Positions 1-8,535 of a stretch of DNA of 64,000 nucleotides are shown in pieces. The notes below the pieces were generated by a model. It was not told where the DNA came from, searched no databases, and saw only the letters and a list, made by a program, of their open reading frames with translations. Within the stretch, counting starts at the first letter, position 1. Every line of letters begins with the position of its first letter. The DNA is from Paenibacillus nanensis (GTDB taxonomy: Bacteria; Bacillota; Bacilli; Paenibacillales; Paenibacillaceae): assembly GCF_003583765.1 (NCBI RefSeq), contig NZ_QXQA01000007.1, forward strand, positions 203,652 through 267,651. Direction: 5' to 3'. The translations under genes and the position numbers were made by a program.

Positions 1-464
1 TTCTGAACGGCGCTCATCATCTTTTTGTGGCATGGGAACAGAATGCGGTTATGCGCAAGAATAATACGGCTGCCGAATAATACGAGGTTGCTGGCGACAT
101 GTGTCAGCAAATAGAGATTATCATCCTTGGCGGCCTCTCCTGCAAAATAATAGGCGTACAACATGACTTGGGCTTGGAAATCCCTGATGTTCTCGATCCG
201 GTTTCCCTCGGGATAAACGGGAATTTGTTCGATCAGCTTGTCTAAATCGGCCACTTTGGAATACACGGCCTTGGAACCGATAAACGAAGCGCGCGTCGGT
301 TCGCTCCCTTTGACAGCGGCCTGCTCTAAAAAACGTAAATTAACGGTTTTTACGTCGATATAACCGCCTTCATAGTCGCATGAATTATGATCGGTGTAAG
401 ACAGGGTCCCCGATAGCATTCGGGCTTCGAAGTCCTCCAGGTGGTTAAAGTCGGCTATGTGCAT
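1..464 (-). pseudogene. Nucleotidyltransferase-like protein, 5'-truncated and running off the left edge
   Basis: An open frame of 154 codons on the minus strand begins at an ATG (464-462) directly preceded by an in-frame TGA, and stays open to the window edge. The visible protein contains segments such as GSEPTRASFIG, VYPEGNRIENIRDFQAQ and YLLTHVASNLVLFGSRIILAHN. To my recollection these resemble the helical part that follows the catalytic domain in small pol-beta-type nucleotidyltransferases. The catalytic GS-(X)n-D-x-D region, which should come first, is absent, so the N-terminal domain appears lost. There is no convincing ribosome binding site. A fragment of a once longer gene is the likeliest reading, though a short intact protein cannot be excluded. 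The family call rests on memory of the pattern only. Confidence 0.45.
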
Positions 465-466
465 TC

Positions 467-625
467 ATGCCATTTCCGCTCGTCATTTGGGCCATTCTTG
501 TTTACGGGGCGGCAATCGTCATGCAAGCGGTGGCGAGTGCATTTGATTGGGTGATATTTCTGATTTTTTTCGGAATTATTGCGCTGCTGATCTCGACAGG
601 CTGGCATACGGCGGATGCATCATGA
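467..625 (+). CDS. Small hydrophobic ORF, 52 aa, two predicted membrane segments
   Basis: ATG at 467 opens a 52-residue frame with two hydrophobic stretches (about residues 4-22 and 27-43, the second rich in F, I and L) and a short polar tail. Its start lies two bases from the start of the opposite-strand ORF, which leaves no room for separate promoters, and no ribosome binding site is visible. It may be a genuine small membrane protein, a fragment of a larger lost gene, or chance. I do not recognise the family. Confidence 0.25.
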   Translation: MPFPLVIWAILVYGAAIVMQAVASAFDWVIFLIFFGIIALLISTGWHTADAS

Positions 626-1539
626 AGGCTTCTGGTACGATTCACATGGCGGCGTTTCCCAAGTTGACAGATCGTCTTCGTGAAGTATATGTGTGTGCGT
701 GGGATGACGGTGAGAGAACATTCGTTTCAAGCGAATTTACTTGGAAACGGATTTGTCCATGGAGAAAGATGGCTGAGGACGGCTTGACCACCTGGATGGA
801 AGATACGGTAAGCCAGAGAAGCGACGCGATGCATGGGGATCCGTGCCGATCTATCTATGAATATGCCGCGGCTATCCAATCAATCATTCCGAGGATCCGA
901 CTGTCATTCCGTTCATCGTCGGTACGCGCGGAAACGAAGACATCAGACATTTAAATTCAATGATATATGAGTTGACGAAACAGCTGGGAGGTTGAAGATA
1001 TCGATTTTTACAGGAAGCTGAGCGATGATAATGGGGACTTAAAGTTAGAGGACGGTATAAATTTAAGCATCGAGGGGTATGTCACGGTTACGTGTACACC
1101 GTTAGATCGAAGGGTTAGCAATCGGGGCGTACGGTGGCGTGAAATCATACACCTTCTTCGCCATTCCGACGGCGCTTGTTGATCTAACGGACGATACGGG
1201 AAATCAATGCCGGGACGCCGACGTTCTCCGGCGATTTGTAACATAAATATTTTATATTATTTAGTTTCAGATTATTCATGATCTTAAGCTGTGATGTTAC
1301 GGAAGTAAGCCATAAAAATGAATGAATAATTATGCATCGACTAAAAGAGGATATTATGAAAATTGGGCATGGTGATATGTTGTGATAGATTAACCAAAAT
1401 TAACAAATGTGAAAACTATGCGATCTACATCAAGCCCCGTTTTATCAATAATTTTGACATCACCCAGGGCGAATAGCCCCCGATTCAAAAGCAAACCCTA
1501 AAAACGGTTCATGAATTGCATCATAAAGGAGGTAGGAAC
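626..1539. other. Decayed coding remnants, then AT-rich intergenic DNA
   Basis: No intact gene is supported here. Several short protein-like stretches on the plus strand lie in different frames separated by stops. One, about 885-993, contains EDPTVIPFIVGTRGNEDI and ends in KQLGG. Another, about 991-1182, contains DIDFYRKLSDDNGDLKLEDG and VTVTCTPLDRR. They look like pieces of frameshifted genes rather than chance frames, but no family can be named. From about 1245 to 1515 the sequence is AT-rich with no open frame and presumably holds the promoter of the lipoprotein gene starting at 1540. No confident promoter boxes were identified. Confidence 0.4.
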
Positions 1540-2286
1540 TTGTTCATGCGCAATAAATGGGCTTTGCTGTCTGCCGGCGTGCTGCTGGGAACGATGCTGA
1601 CCGGCTGCGGAATGGAGAATCAGGGGGATCTCGGCAATAAAAATTTAAAAACAAACCAGGTGCGGTATGACGCCTTCGGCAATATTGCCCGGGATAAACG
1701 ATTCGCGAACGATATGATGAATGAACGTAACCGAGTATCCGGCAATCAAGCTCATAATAATAATTTGGTTGGTTCTCATAAAAATTATCGATTGGAAATG
1801 AGTAGTGAAGCCGCGGACCGCATTAAAACGATTGGTCAAGTACGGGCGTCTTATGTGATGCTCGCGGACAAAAATGCTTACGTCGCCGTATCACTACATG
1901 ACACGGGCAACCAAGGCAATGCGAAAATGATGAGCCGCACGAACATGGGCTTCCTCGGAAGGGACGGAGCCGCTGCCGGCAAACGGATGAGCAGCCTCTC
2001 CACCGGGGAAGAGAAGCTCAGCGAAGAGCTGAAGGCCCAAATCGCAGGCGTTGTCAAAGACATGTATCCGCAGATCGGACATATTTACATTTCGGCCAAT
2101 CCCGAATTCGTCGGCCGGATGAATGCCTATATGAATGACGCGGTGCTTGGTTATCCGGTTCAAAATTATGTCATGGAGTTTAACGCGATGGTTGAGAGGG
2201 TATTTCCCGCAGCCAAAACGAATTATGCGGGCGATGGCATTATTCAATCCACGACAACGCATCGAAGACATCGTCTATTCGAATAG
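1540..2286 (+). CDS. YhcN/YlaJ-family sporulation lipoprotein
   Basis: A 248-residue lipoprotein precursor. The ribosome binding site AAAGGAGGT (1525-1533) supports the TTG at 1540; the ATG at 1546, in frame, is the alternative. The signal peptide has a basic start (MRNKW), a hydrophobic core and the lipobox MLTGC. The mature part has the YhcN/YlaJ pattern: a polar N-terminal third, then ADRIKTIGQVRASYVMLADKNAYVAV, and near the end QIGHIYISANPEFVGRM. The first of these resembles the family core in which residues around the YVML-x-DKNAYVAV strand are conserved. Members are spore-membrane lipoproteins expressed during sporulation in Bacillus, and some contribute to germination or outgrowth. A terminator-like hairpin follows the stop, so it is probably monocistronic. 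Confidence 0.8.
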   Translation: MFMRNKWALLSAGVLLGTMLTGCGMENQGDLGNKNLKTNQVRYDAFGNIARDKRFANDMMNERNRVSGNQAHNNNLVGSHKNYRLEMSSEAADRIKTIGQVRASYVMLADKNAYVAVSLHDTGNQGNAKMMSRTNMGFLGRDGAAAGKRMSSLSTGEEKLSEELKAQIAGVVKDMYPQIGHIYISANPEFVGRMNAYMNDAVLGYPVQNYVMEFNAMVERVFPAAKTNYAGDGIIQSTTTHRRHRLFE

Positions 2287-2297
2287 TATTTCAGGCC

Positions 2298-2329
2298 AAG
2301 GGCTGATCTCTTTAGGAGGTCAGCCCTTT
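2298..2329 (+). terminator. Hairpin after the YhcN/YlaJ gene
   Basis: AAGGGCTGA (2298-2306) pairs with TCAGCCCTT (2320-2328) around a 13-base loop and is followed by a short T/C stretch. The T-tract is weak, so termination may be partial. Confidence 0.6.
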
Positions 2330-2373
2330 CCTGTGCCGGGGACAATTCGTCCATTCCATAAGGGGCAACTCGT

Positions 2374-2382
2374 CATATAGTA
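2374..2382 (+). promoter_or_regulatory. Possible sigma-K-type -10 box upstream of the glycan cluster
   Basis: CATATAGTA fits the sigma-K -10 consensus CATANNNTA and lies 48 bases before the start at 2431. The -35 position, 16 bases upstream, reads CC instead of the usual AC. Suggestive only; it matters because a better sigma-K-type promoter precedes gerE in the same window. Confidence 0.3.
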
Positions 2383-2430
2383 TTCTAGCTTTTTCAAAAA
2401 TTGGCTGGAAAGAAGGCGAGATATTTTCTC

Positions 2431-3768
2431 ATGACCGAACAGTTGCAAAAAGACGCGAATGAGTATAAGACAGTGGCCGTCCTAGGGCTTGGATATGTCG
2501 GCCTTCCGCTCGCGTTGCTGCTCGTCAGCAAGGGGTTTCGCGTCCTTGGAATCGATCCTGACGGTTCCAAGATAGAAATGCTTCACCGGGGCATAAGCTA
2601 TAACCATGAAATCGAGCATGATAAAATCAAGGAAGCGATCGGGTCGGACCGATTCCTCCCTACAAGCCAGCATAGCGCGATCAAGGCCGCGGATTCCATA
2701 ATCATCTGCGTACCGACACCGCTTACGGACTATGGGACTCCTGATCTCAGTTATTTGACGGCAGCCGCGTCCCAGGTTGCGGAGCAGCTCAAAGAAGGAC
2801 AACTTGTTGTGCTCGAAAGCTCGACCTATCCCGGTACAACGCGCGAGGTCCTTCTGCCGCTTCTCGAAAGATCGGGCTTAAAAGTGGGAAAACAATTTTA
2901 TGTCGCCTATTCGCCCGAACGCGTCGATCCCGGAAATCAGAAGTATCCGCTTGAGCTCATTCCTAAGATCGTCAGCGGCGTTACCCCTGAGTGTCTGGAG
3001 CGGATTTCCCAGTTATATGGCGAGGTCTTCCCCCAAATTCACCCCGTCTCATCGACGGACACGGCGGAAATGTCAAAAATATTGGAGAATGCCCATCGGC
3101 TGGTTAACATTTCGTTCATTAACGAAATCGCGATGATCTGCGATAAGCTGGGCTTGGATGTATGGGAAGTGATCGATGCGGCCGCGACGAAGCCGTTTGG
3201 TTTTACCCCCTATTATCCCGGTCCCGGTATCGGCGGGCATTGCATTCCGGTAGACCCCTCTTATCTGCTATGGAAAGTGAAGCAATACGGGATGAACGCT
3301 GAATTTATCGGCTTATCCAACGCGGTAAACCATAAAATGCCGCTCTATGTTGCCCAGCAGGTACGACATGCGCTTCTTCCAAAATCGCTGTCAAGCGCCA
3401 GCATTCTCATTTACGGAGCAGCCTATAAGCGGGATATCGCCGACTATCGGGAATCGGCTTCCATCGATATTATAAGGCTGCTTCGGCTGGAAGGCGCAAA
3501 CGTCTATTATCATGATCCTTACATTCCCAAGCTGAAGCTCGGAGATTCCTTGCTGTACAGCTCGGAGCTTACGCCGGAGCTGCTTGCAAGCATGGATGCC
3601 GTCGTCATCGCGACCGATCATAGCGGCATACCGCTCACGATGTTGACCGAGCATGCGCGGCTGATCTACGACACGAGGAACGTGCTCCGCCATCAGCCTG
3701 CCGGCAGCGGAAAAGCGAAAATCGTAAGGCTCGGCGCAGGTGGAGCTGGAGACTATGAAAATATGTAA
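2431..3768 (+). CDS. UDP-N-acetylglucosamine 6-dehydrogenase (WbpA/WecC type)
   Basis: A 445-residue nucleotide-sugar dehydrogenase that would oxidise C6 of a UDP-N-acetylhexosamine to the uronic acid in two NAD-dependent steps. The N-terminal Rossmann motif is VAVLGLGYVGLPLALLL. The catalytic cysteine is C271 in PGPGIGGHCIPVDP, and the C-terminal NAD-binding-like domain includes ILIYGAAYKRDIADYRES. Length is normal for the family. The ATG at 2431 follows the purine-rich GAAAGAAGG; a TTG at 2401 lies further upstream. It overlaps the next glycosyltransferase gene by 14 bases. With the oxidoreductase, aminotransferase, acetyltransferase and epimerase downstream it completes a WbpA-B-E-D-I-like set, which favours UDP-GlcNAc as substrate over UDP-ManNAc or UDP-glucose (inference). 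Confidence 0.85.
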   Translation: MTEQLQKDANEYKTVAVLGLGYVGLPLALLLVSKGFRVLGIDPDGSKIEMLHRGISYNHEIEHDKIKEAIGSDRFLPTSQHSAIKAADSIIICVPTPLTDYGTPDLSYLTAAASQVAEQLKEGQLVVLESSTYPGTTREVLLPLLERSGLKVGKQFYVAYSPERVDPGNQKYPLELIPKIVSGVTPECLERISQLYGEVFPQIHPVSSTDTAEMSKILENAHRLVNISFINEIAMICDKLGLDVWEVIDAAATKPFGFTPYYPGPGIGGHCIPVDPSYLLWKVKQYGMNAEFIGLSNAVNHKMPLYVAQQVRHALLPKSLSSASILIYGAAYKRDIADYRESASIDIIRLLRLEGANVYYHDPYIPKLKLGDSLLYSSELTPELLASMDAVVIATDHSGIPLTMLTEHARLIYDTRNVLRHQPAGSGKAKIVRLGAGGAGDYENM

Positions 3769-4948
3769 GCTGATCCGGCGGCACTCCTTCCTGGACGTAC
3801 GAGTGTTTCAGAAGGAGGCGCGCAGTTTGGCGGCGTTAGGCCATGAAGTTGTCGTGATGGCGCCAAGATTCGACGGCAGACTTCTGGATGTGAACCGGTC
3901 GCCTCTGCGCAATACGGAGTTCAAGCCCGAAGCTTTTATGCATCATGGCGTTCATGTGGTGACCTACCGGGCCCGAATCGCGCCCCCCAATCCGAAAGCT
4001 ATGCTGCAGGATATTTATGGCGGAACGCTTCATTATCGACTGGATGCGCTAATGGATAAGGCGATCGGAATTGGCGCCGATGTCTATCACGCGCATGAGC
4101 CGGAAACGTTATACGAGGCCGTTCAGGCCAAACGGGCGCTGCGGAAGCAGGGGAAAGACGTGAAGGTCGTGTTCGACGCGCATGAACTGGAAGCCGACAC
4201 CTCACTTCTGCGGGCGCTCATGCAGGAGACGGACCGGCTGATCACCGTGTCCGACAGCATCGCGTCCATCTATGCGAGCCGTTACCCGCAGGTGCCGGTC
4301 ACCCTAATCTATAACTCGCCAAGGCTTGGCGCTGACCCTTCGAAAGAAGCCGCGCCCCCTCCGTTTTCCGCGGAACGCCCTTTTACAATCGGCTATGAGG
4401 GCCAGATTACGAGGGAGAAGGGCAATCCCTATAGAATGCTGGATATTTTGAATAAAATGACGGATGCGGGGCTGCATGTCCGCTTCAAAATATTGGGGAA
4501 AATTATGATCACCGTAAACTCGGAGCGGATGAATCTCGAAAGGCAATTTAAAGCCGATCCTCGAATTGAGTACGGATGGGCTTCTTATGACAGCTTAGGC
4601 GAGCAATGGAACGACGTCGACGCCGGCTTCATCTATTTCAAGCTGAACACCCCCAACCGGAAGTACGCGCTGCCGAACAAATTATTCAGCCTGATGAACA
4701 GCGGCGTTCCGATTGTCGTCAATGACGCGCCGGCTATGGGTGCGGTTATTAACAAGGCGGAGTGCGGGATCGTCATTCCGAATCCATTGCCTTCGGCTGA
4801 CGCGTACGCGGAGCAATTCGCGAAGCTGTATCACGACCGGGAGCTTCTTGCTGCGATGGGCCGCCGCGCGAGGGCGGTTATGCAGGAAGAATATGGATGG
4901 GAACGGATGGAAGAGCGGCTTAAGACGTTATATGAGGGGCTAAGTTGA
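3755..4948 (+). CDS. Glycosyltransferase family 4 protein
   Basis: A 397-residue GT-B-fold glycosyltransferase. The N-terminal half contains a conserved nucleotide-fold pattern (SLAALGHEVVVMAPRFD) and DVYHAHEPETLYEAV. The C-terminal half has GYEGQITREKGNPYRML, a GWASYDSLGEQWNDVDAGFIYF segment and LPNKLFSLMNSGVPIVV, matching the donor-binding region in which a glutamate usually contacts the nucleotide sugar; the usual EAMA-type motif is replaced by N/S here. The ATG at 3755 overlaps the stop of the dehydrogenase; a GTG at 3740 is less likely because the ribosome binding site GGTGGAGCTGGAG lies between them. No signal peptide or membrane span is visible, so it is probably a cytoplasmic enzyme adding a sugar to a lipid-linked glycan. 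Donor and acceptor are unknown. Confidence 0.75.
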   Translation: MKICKLIRRHSFLDVRVFQKEARSLAALGHEVVVMAPRFDGRLLDVNRSPLRNTEFKPEAFMHHGVHVVTYRARIAPPNPKAMLQDIYGGTLHYRLDALMDKAIGIGADVYHAHEPETLYEAVQAKRALRKQGKDVKVVFDAHELEADTSLLRALMQETDRLITVSDSIASIYASRYPQVPVTLIYNSPRLGADPSKEAAPPPFSAERPFTIGYEGQITREKGNPYRMLDILNKMTDAGLHVRFKILGKIMITVNSERMNLERQFKADPRIEYGWASYDSLGEQWNDVDAGFIYFKLNTPNRKYALPNKLFSLMNSGVPIVVNDAPAMGAVINKAECGIVIPNPLPSADAYAEQFAKLYHDRELLAAMGRRARAVMQEEYGWERMEERLKTLYEGLS

Positions 4949-4954
4949 AGATGT

Positions 4955-4997
4955 AATGGCAGTGCTCAGGATCGGTCCTGGCTCTGCCATTTTTTTT
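4955..4997 (+). terminator. Rho-independent terminator after the GT4 gene
   Basis: A long imperfect stem begins AATGGCAG, includes CAGGA/TCCTG in the inner part, closes with CTGCCATT and ends in a run of eight T. It separates this operon from the convergent epimerase gene. Confidence 0.85.
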
Positions 4998-5082
4998 CGG
5001 GGAAAGTACGGGAGAAACGGCTATGTAAGAGAGTCATCCCTGAGCCCCTTATATCGGACGGTCGGGATGACTGACTTCCTGC

Positions 5083-6159
5083 TTACAAGCTTTCCGCGAA
5101 TGTCTCGATATGCTCGCACATGCTATCCGCGGAACGCCCGTCTCCGAATATCGGAGGATGGCGGTCAGGGACGCCAATGGACGCGTAAGCCTCAAGAATG
5201 GAGCGGTCATCCGCTGCGGCAAGGCGGTTCCAGCCGTGCTTCACGGTCTCTACCCATTCCGTCTCGCCCCGTATCGTCAAGCAGGGAACCTTGAGCATAT
5301 ATGCCTCCTTTTGAAGGCCTCCGGAGTCGGTTAACACAACAGCCGCGCTGCCTGTCAGGTTCAGCATGTCCAAGTAGGGGAGCGGCTCCGTTACTTTCAG
5401 ATTCGGAGCATGCAAGAGCGGCTCCAGCCCCCACTGCTGAATGAAATGCCGCGCCCGCGGATGCAAAGGCAGCACCACAGGCAAGTCCAGCTGCGCCAAC
5501 GCTTTCAGAATCTGCTCCATCGCTTTCGGCGAATCCGTGTTTTCCTTGCGGTGGATCGTGGCCGCGCAATAGGCGCGCGGAGACAAGCCGAGCCGTTCAA
5601 GGACGCGGGATTTCTCCTGCGCGACAGGGAAATAAGTGAGAACGGCATCATACATAATATCGCCGACCTTATGCACGCCTCTTTCAATGCCTTCGCGCTT
5701 TAAGTTCGTTACCGCTTCGTCAGTCGGACAAAACAGCAGCGAGGACAGATGATCTGCCATAATACGGTTAATCTCCTCCGGCATTTGCCGGTTAAAGCTG
5801 CGCAACCCCGCCTCGACATGGACGATCGGGATGGAAAGCTTGGCTGCGGCGAGAGCGCCGGCCAACGTGGAATTGGTATCGCCGTACACAAGCGCGAGCG
5901 TTGGCTTCTCCCCTAGCAGAACCGCTTCAATGCCCTCCAGCATTTTGGCGGTCTGAACGCCATGAGAGCCGGAACCGGCGCCAAGATGGTAATCCGGCTT
6001 CGGCAGCTCCAGCTCCTCGAAAAAAACCTCCGATAACAGCGGATCGTAATGCTGGCCCGTATGAACGAGTATTTCGCGATGATGCTTCCGCAGCGCCTTG
6101 CTTAGGGGCGCCGCCTTGACGAACTGAGGACGGGCGCCGACGACTGTAACGATTTTCAA
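5083..6159 (-). CDS. wecB: Non-hydrolysing UDP-N-acetylglucosamine 2-epimerase (WecB/WbpI type)
   Basis: A 358-residue epimerase with the family start KIVTVVGARPQFVKAAPLSKA, the conserved HVEAGLRSFNRQMPEEINR segment (acidic and arginine residues of the UDP site), and DSGGLQKEAYMLKVPCLTIR near the C-terminus. The enzyme interconverts UDP-GlcNAc and UDP-ManNAc-type sugars by anti-elimination and re-addition of UDP. The start is TTG (6159-6157) with GGAAAGGAGAAG about nine bases upstream. It lies on the opposite strand inside an otherwise plus-strand glycan cluster. Given its neighbours its substrate may be UDP-GlcNAc(3NAc)A, as for WbpI, rather than UDP-GlcNAc, as for WecB. Sequence reading alone cannot decide. 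Confidence 0.88.
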   Translation of the reverse strand: MKIVTVVGARPQFVKAAPLSKALRKHHREILVHTGQHYDPLLSEVFFEELELPKPDYHLGAGSGSHGVQTAKMLEGIEAVLLGEKPTLALVYGDTNSTLAGALAAAKLSIPIVHVEAGLRSFNRQMPEEINRIMADHLSSLLFCPTDEAVTNLKREGIERGVHKVGDIMYDAVLTYFPVAQEKSRVLERLGLSPRAYCAATIHRKENTDSPKAMEQILKALAQLDLPVVLPLHPRARHFIQQWGLEPLLHAPNLKVTEPLPYLDMLNLTGSAAVVLTDSGGLQKEAYMLKVPCLTIRGETEWVETVKHGWNRLAAADDRSILEAYASIGVPDRHPPIFGDGRSADSMCEHIETFAESL

Positions 6160-6353
6160 ACCATCATCTTCTCCTTTCCCTATCTAGTAGCGTATTCCGG
6201 TCCGGGGCGGATTGAACGCTCCATTCGACCAGCAATCCGTCCATTTTGTCTCGGAGTCTCGCATTCGTCCATAGCAATCTAGAGATTTGCACATATATTG
6301 AAGAGCAGACGGTGCGTCGAAGCTGATAGACCAGATAGGATAGGAGGCATGTT

Positions 6354-7421
6354 ATGAATGCTGTTCGAGTCGCGATAATCGGATGCGGGAAAATCGCAGA
6401 GAAGCATATTGCCTCTTTGACAGAGCTTGGAGGCGAAGCGGCGTTAGCCGGATTGTACGACCTGAACGCGGAGCGGCTAAAAAGCTTTACGGAATCCGTA
6501 CGCAAGACGGCGTTTCCGGACGTCGCCGGGTTCGCTTCGGTAGAAGAGCTGCTTGCGCATTCAGGTGCCGACTTGGTCGTCGTCGCCTCCAGCAGCGACT
6601 CCCACGCGTCACTTGCGCTGCAAGCGCTGCGCGCGGGTAAGCATGTGCTGGCGGAGAAGCCGCTCGCTCTGTCGATGGAGGAAGCGAGGGAAGTCATCGA
6701 CGAGGCGGCGGGCAGAGGATTGGTGGCAGCCGTCTCGTTTCAGGCGAGGTATTTGCCCCAGATGCTGGCGGTTAAGCAAGCGGCGGAGCAAGGAAGGTTC
6801 GGCGCGATCGGGCATGGCGTCGTGTCGATGCGCTGGAGGAGGCCGCTGGACTACTATAAGGAAAGTCCTTGGCGGGAGTCCTGGAGCAAAGGCGGCGGGC
6901 TGTTCATGAATCAATGCATTCATTATATTGATTTGCTGCAGTGGATTTTGGGCCCGGTTCGTTCGGTCTATGCGCGCGCGTCAGCGTCCGGGCAGGACAT
7001 TGGCGTCGAAAATACAGGCGCGGCGGTGTTAACGTTCAAAAACGGAGCGATCGGCATGATCGAAGCTTCGACCCATGTGTATCCGAGCTCGCTCGGCACC
7101 TCGTTAGGCGTGTTCGGGGAGAGGGGCTCCGTGCTGCTTGGAGGAGCTTTGCTGGACGACATTTCGGTTTGGAAATTCGAAGCCTCATCGGAGGCGGATC
7201 GAGAAATCCCTCAGCCTCAGGCGGGCGGCATTTCCCATACGCCGTTGTACCGTGATTTAATAAGCGCCATTCGTACGGGAAGCGTTCCGCTCACGGCGGC
7301 AGAATCCTCGCTTGCGACGCATGAAATCGTGCTGGCCCTATACCGGTCAATCGCAAGCGGGAAAACCGTGGAGCTGCCTCTGCAGACATTTTCTATGAGC
7401 AAGATGGCTTGGATGGAGTGA
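6354..7421 (+). CDS. Gfo/Idh/MocA-family oxidoreductase (WbpB-like)
   Basis: A 355-residue NAD(P)-dependent oxidoreductase. The Rossmann motif is RVAIIGCGKIAEKHIASL at the N-terminus, and the EKP motif (HVLAEKPLALSMEEA) carries the family's catalytic lysine at about residue 101. The C-terminal alpha/beta domain contains GGGLFMNQCIHYIDLLQWILG, with a conserved histidine pair region. In WbpB the enzyme oxidises C3 of UDP-GlcNAcA, and its product is the substrate of the PLP aminotransferase, encoded here immediately downstream with a 5-base gap. The ATG follows AGGAGGC. It opens a plus-strand run of four genes (6354-10217) with very short gaps or overlaps, so co-transcription is likely. Assignment to the WbpB role rests on context as well as family. 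Confidence 0.82.
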   Translation: MNAVRVAIIGCGKIAEKHIASLTELGGEAALAGLYDLNAERLKSFTESVRKTAFPDVAGFASVEELLAHSGADLVVVASSSDSHASLALQALRAGKHVLAEKPLALSMEEAREVIDEAAGRGLVAAVSFQARYLPQMLAVKQAAEQGRFGAIGHGVVSMRWRRPLDYYKESPWRESWSKGGGLFMNQCIHYIDLLQWILGPVRSVYARASASGQDIGVENTGAAVLTFKNGAIGMIEASTHVYPSSLGTSLGVFGERGSVLLGGALLDDISVWKFEASSEADREIPQPQAGGISHTPLYRDLISAIRTGSVPLTAAESSLATHEIVLALYRSIASGKTVELPLQTFSMSKMAWME

Positions 7422-7426
7422 CGAAT

Positions 7427-8530
7427 ATGAATATCCCATTAATTGATTTGCACGCGCAATACGGCGAGCTGAAGCAGGAAATCGGGAAAGCGATGGAACG
7501 GGTGCTGGAAAGCGGCGTCTATATTGGCGGTCCGGAGGTTGAAGCGCTGGAGAAGGAGATCGCGGCGCTAACCGGCGCCCGATTCGCAATTTCCGTCGCC
7601 AACGGAACCGATGCTTTAACGCTGGCGCTCGAAGCCGCCGGAATTGGCTCGGGAGACGAAGTTATTACGACGGCGTTTACGTTCTTCGCCACAGCGGAAG
7701 CGATCGTCCGCTGCGGGGCGGTGCCCGTGTTCGCCGACATCGATCCGGACACCTTCAATTTGAACCCGGACGAGGTGGAAGCGAAGGTAACGGCGCGGAC
7801 GAAAGCGATATTGCCGGTTCATATATTTGGCCAGCCCGCCGATATGGACGCGCTCCAGCTGATCGCCGAAAGACATAATCTGCTCATTATCGAAGACGCT
7901 TGCCAGGCGATCGGCGCGTCCTACAAAGGACGGCCCGTCGGCTCCATCGGCGATGTGGGCTGCATCTCGTTTTTTCCGACCAAAAATTTAGGCGGATACG
8001 GCGACGGCGGCATCGTCGTGACGAACAATGAAGAGCTGGCGGACCGAATCCGGCTGCTGTGCCATCATGGCAGCAGGCGGAAGTATTACCATGAAGCGGT
8101 CGGCTACAACAGCAGGCTGGATGCCCTTCAGGCGGCCATGCTCCGGGTCAAGCTTACAAAGCTGACGGAATGGAACGACAGGCGCCGGGCGGCGGCGGCC
8201 TATTACGATGAACAGCTGCGCGGACTGCCGCTTGCTCCTCCCGCCGTCTCCGGCGACGTCCGTCATGTCTATCATTTGTATGTCACGCTGAGCAAGGACC
8301 GGAATCGGCTGGCGCTGGAGCTTAAGCGCCACGGCATTTCGACCGGGCATTATTATCCGTGTCCGCTGCACCTGCAGCAAGCGCTCAGCAATTTGGGCTA
8401 CAAACGGGGCGATCTGAAGGTTACGGAGCTTGCATGCAGCCGTTCCTTTGCCTTGCCGATGTCGCCGCATCTTACGAGGGAGCAGCAGGACTATATCGTC
8501 GACAAACTGAGACGGTACGCGAAAGGTTGA
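7427..8530 (+). CDS. DegT/DnrJ/EryC1 PLP-dependent sugar aminotransferase (WbpE-like)
   Basis: A 367-residue nucleotide-sugar aminotransferase. Hallmarks are IPLIDLHAQYGELKQEI at the start, VANGTDALTLAL for phosphate binding of the cofactor, VIIEDACQAIGASYKG-type aspartate motif (LLIIEDACQAIGAS), and the PLP lysine K186 in FFPTKNLGGYGDGG. The family start at ATG 7427 is preferred because GGATGGAG lies just upstream; an in-frame TTG at 7409 would overlap the oxidoreductase. In the WbpE reaction the 3-keto sugar acid is transaminated, usually from glutamate, to give a 3-amino-GlcNAc uronic acid. Its position between the oxidoreductase and the acetyltransferase fits that step. Confidence 0.87.
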   Translation: MNIPLIDLHAQYGELKQEIGKAMERVLESGVYIGGPEVEALEKEIAALTGARFAISVANGTDALTLALEAAGIGSGDEVITTAFTFFATAEAIVRCGAVPVFADIDPDTFNLNPDEVEAKVTARTKAILPVHIFGQPADMDALQLIAERHNLLIIEDACQAIGASYKGRPVGSIGDVGCISFFPTKNLGGYGDGGIVVTNNEELADRIRLLCHHGSRRKYYHEAVGYNSRLDALQAAMLRVKLTKLTEWNDRRRAAAAYYDEQLRGLPLAPPAVSGDVRHVYHLYVTLSKDRNRLALELKRHGISTGHYYPCPLHLQQALSNLGYKRGDLKVTELACSRSFALPMSPHLTREQQDYIVDKLRRYAKG

Positions 8531-8535
8531 GAGCC

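Noticed and set aside
547..954. 135-codon plus-strand frame in the left region
   Set aside because: It runs across other frames with better protein-like content, has no ribosome binding site and looks like chance.
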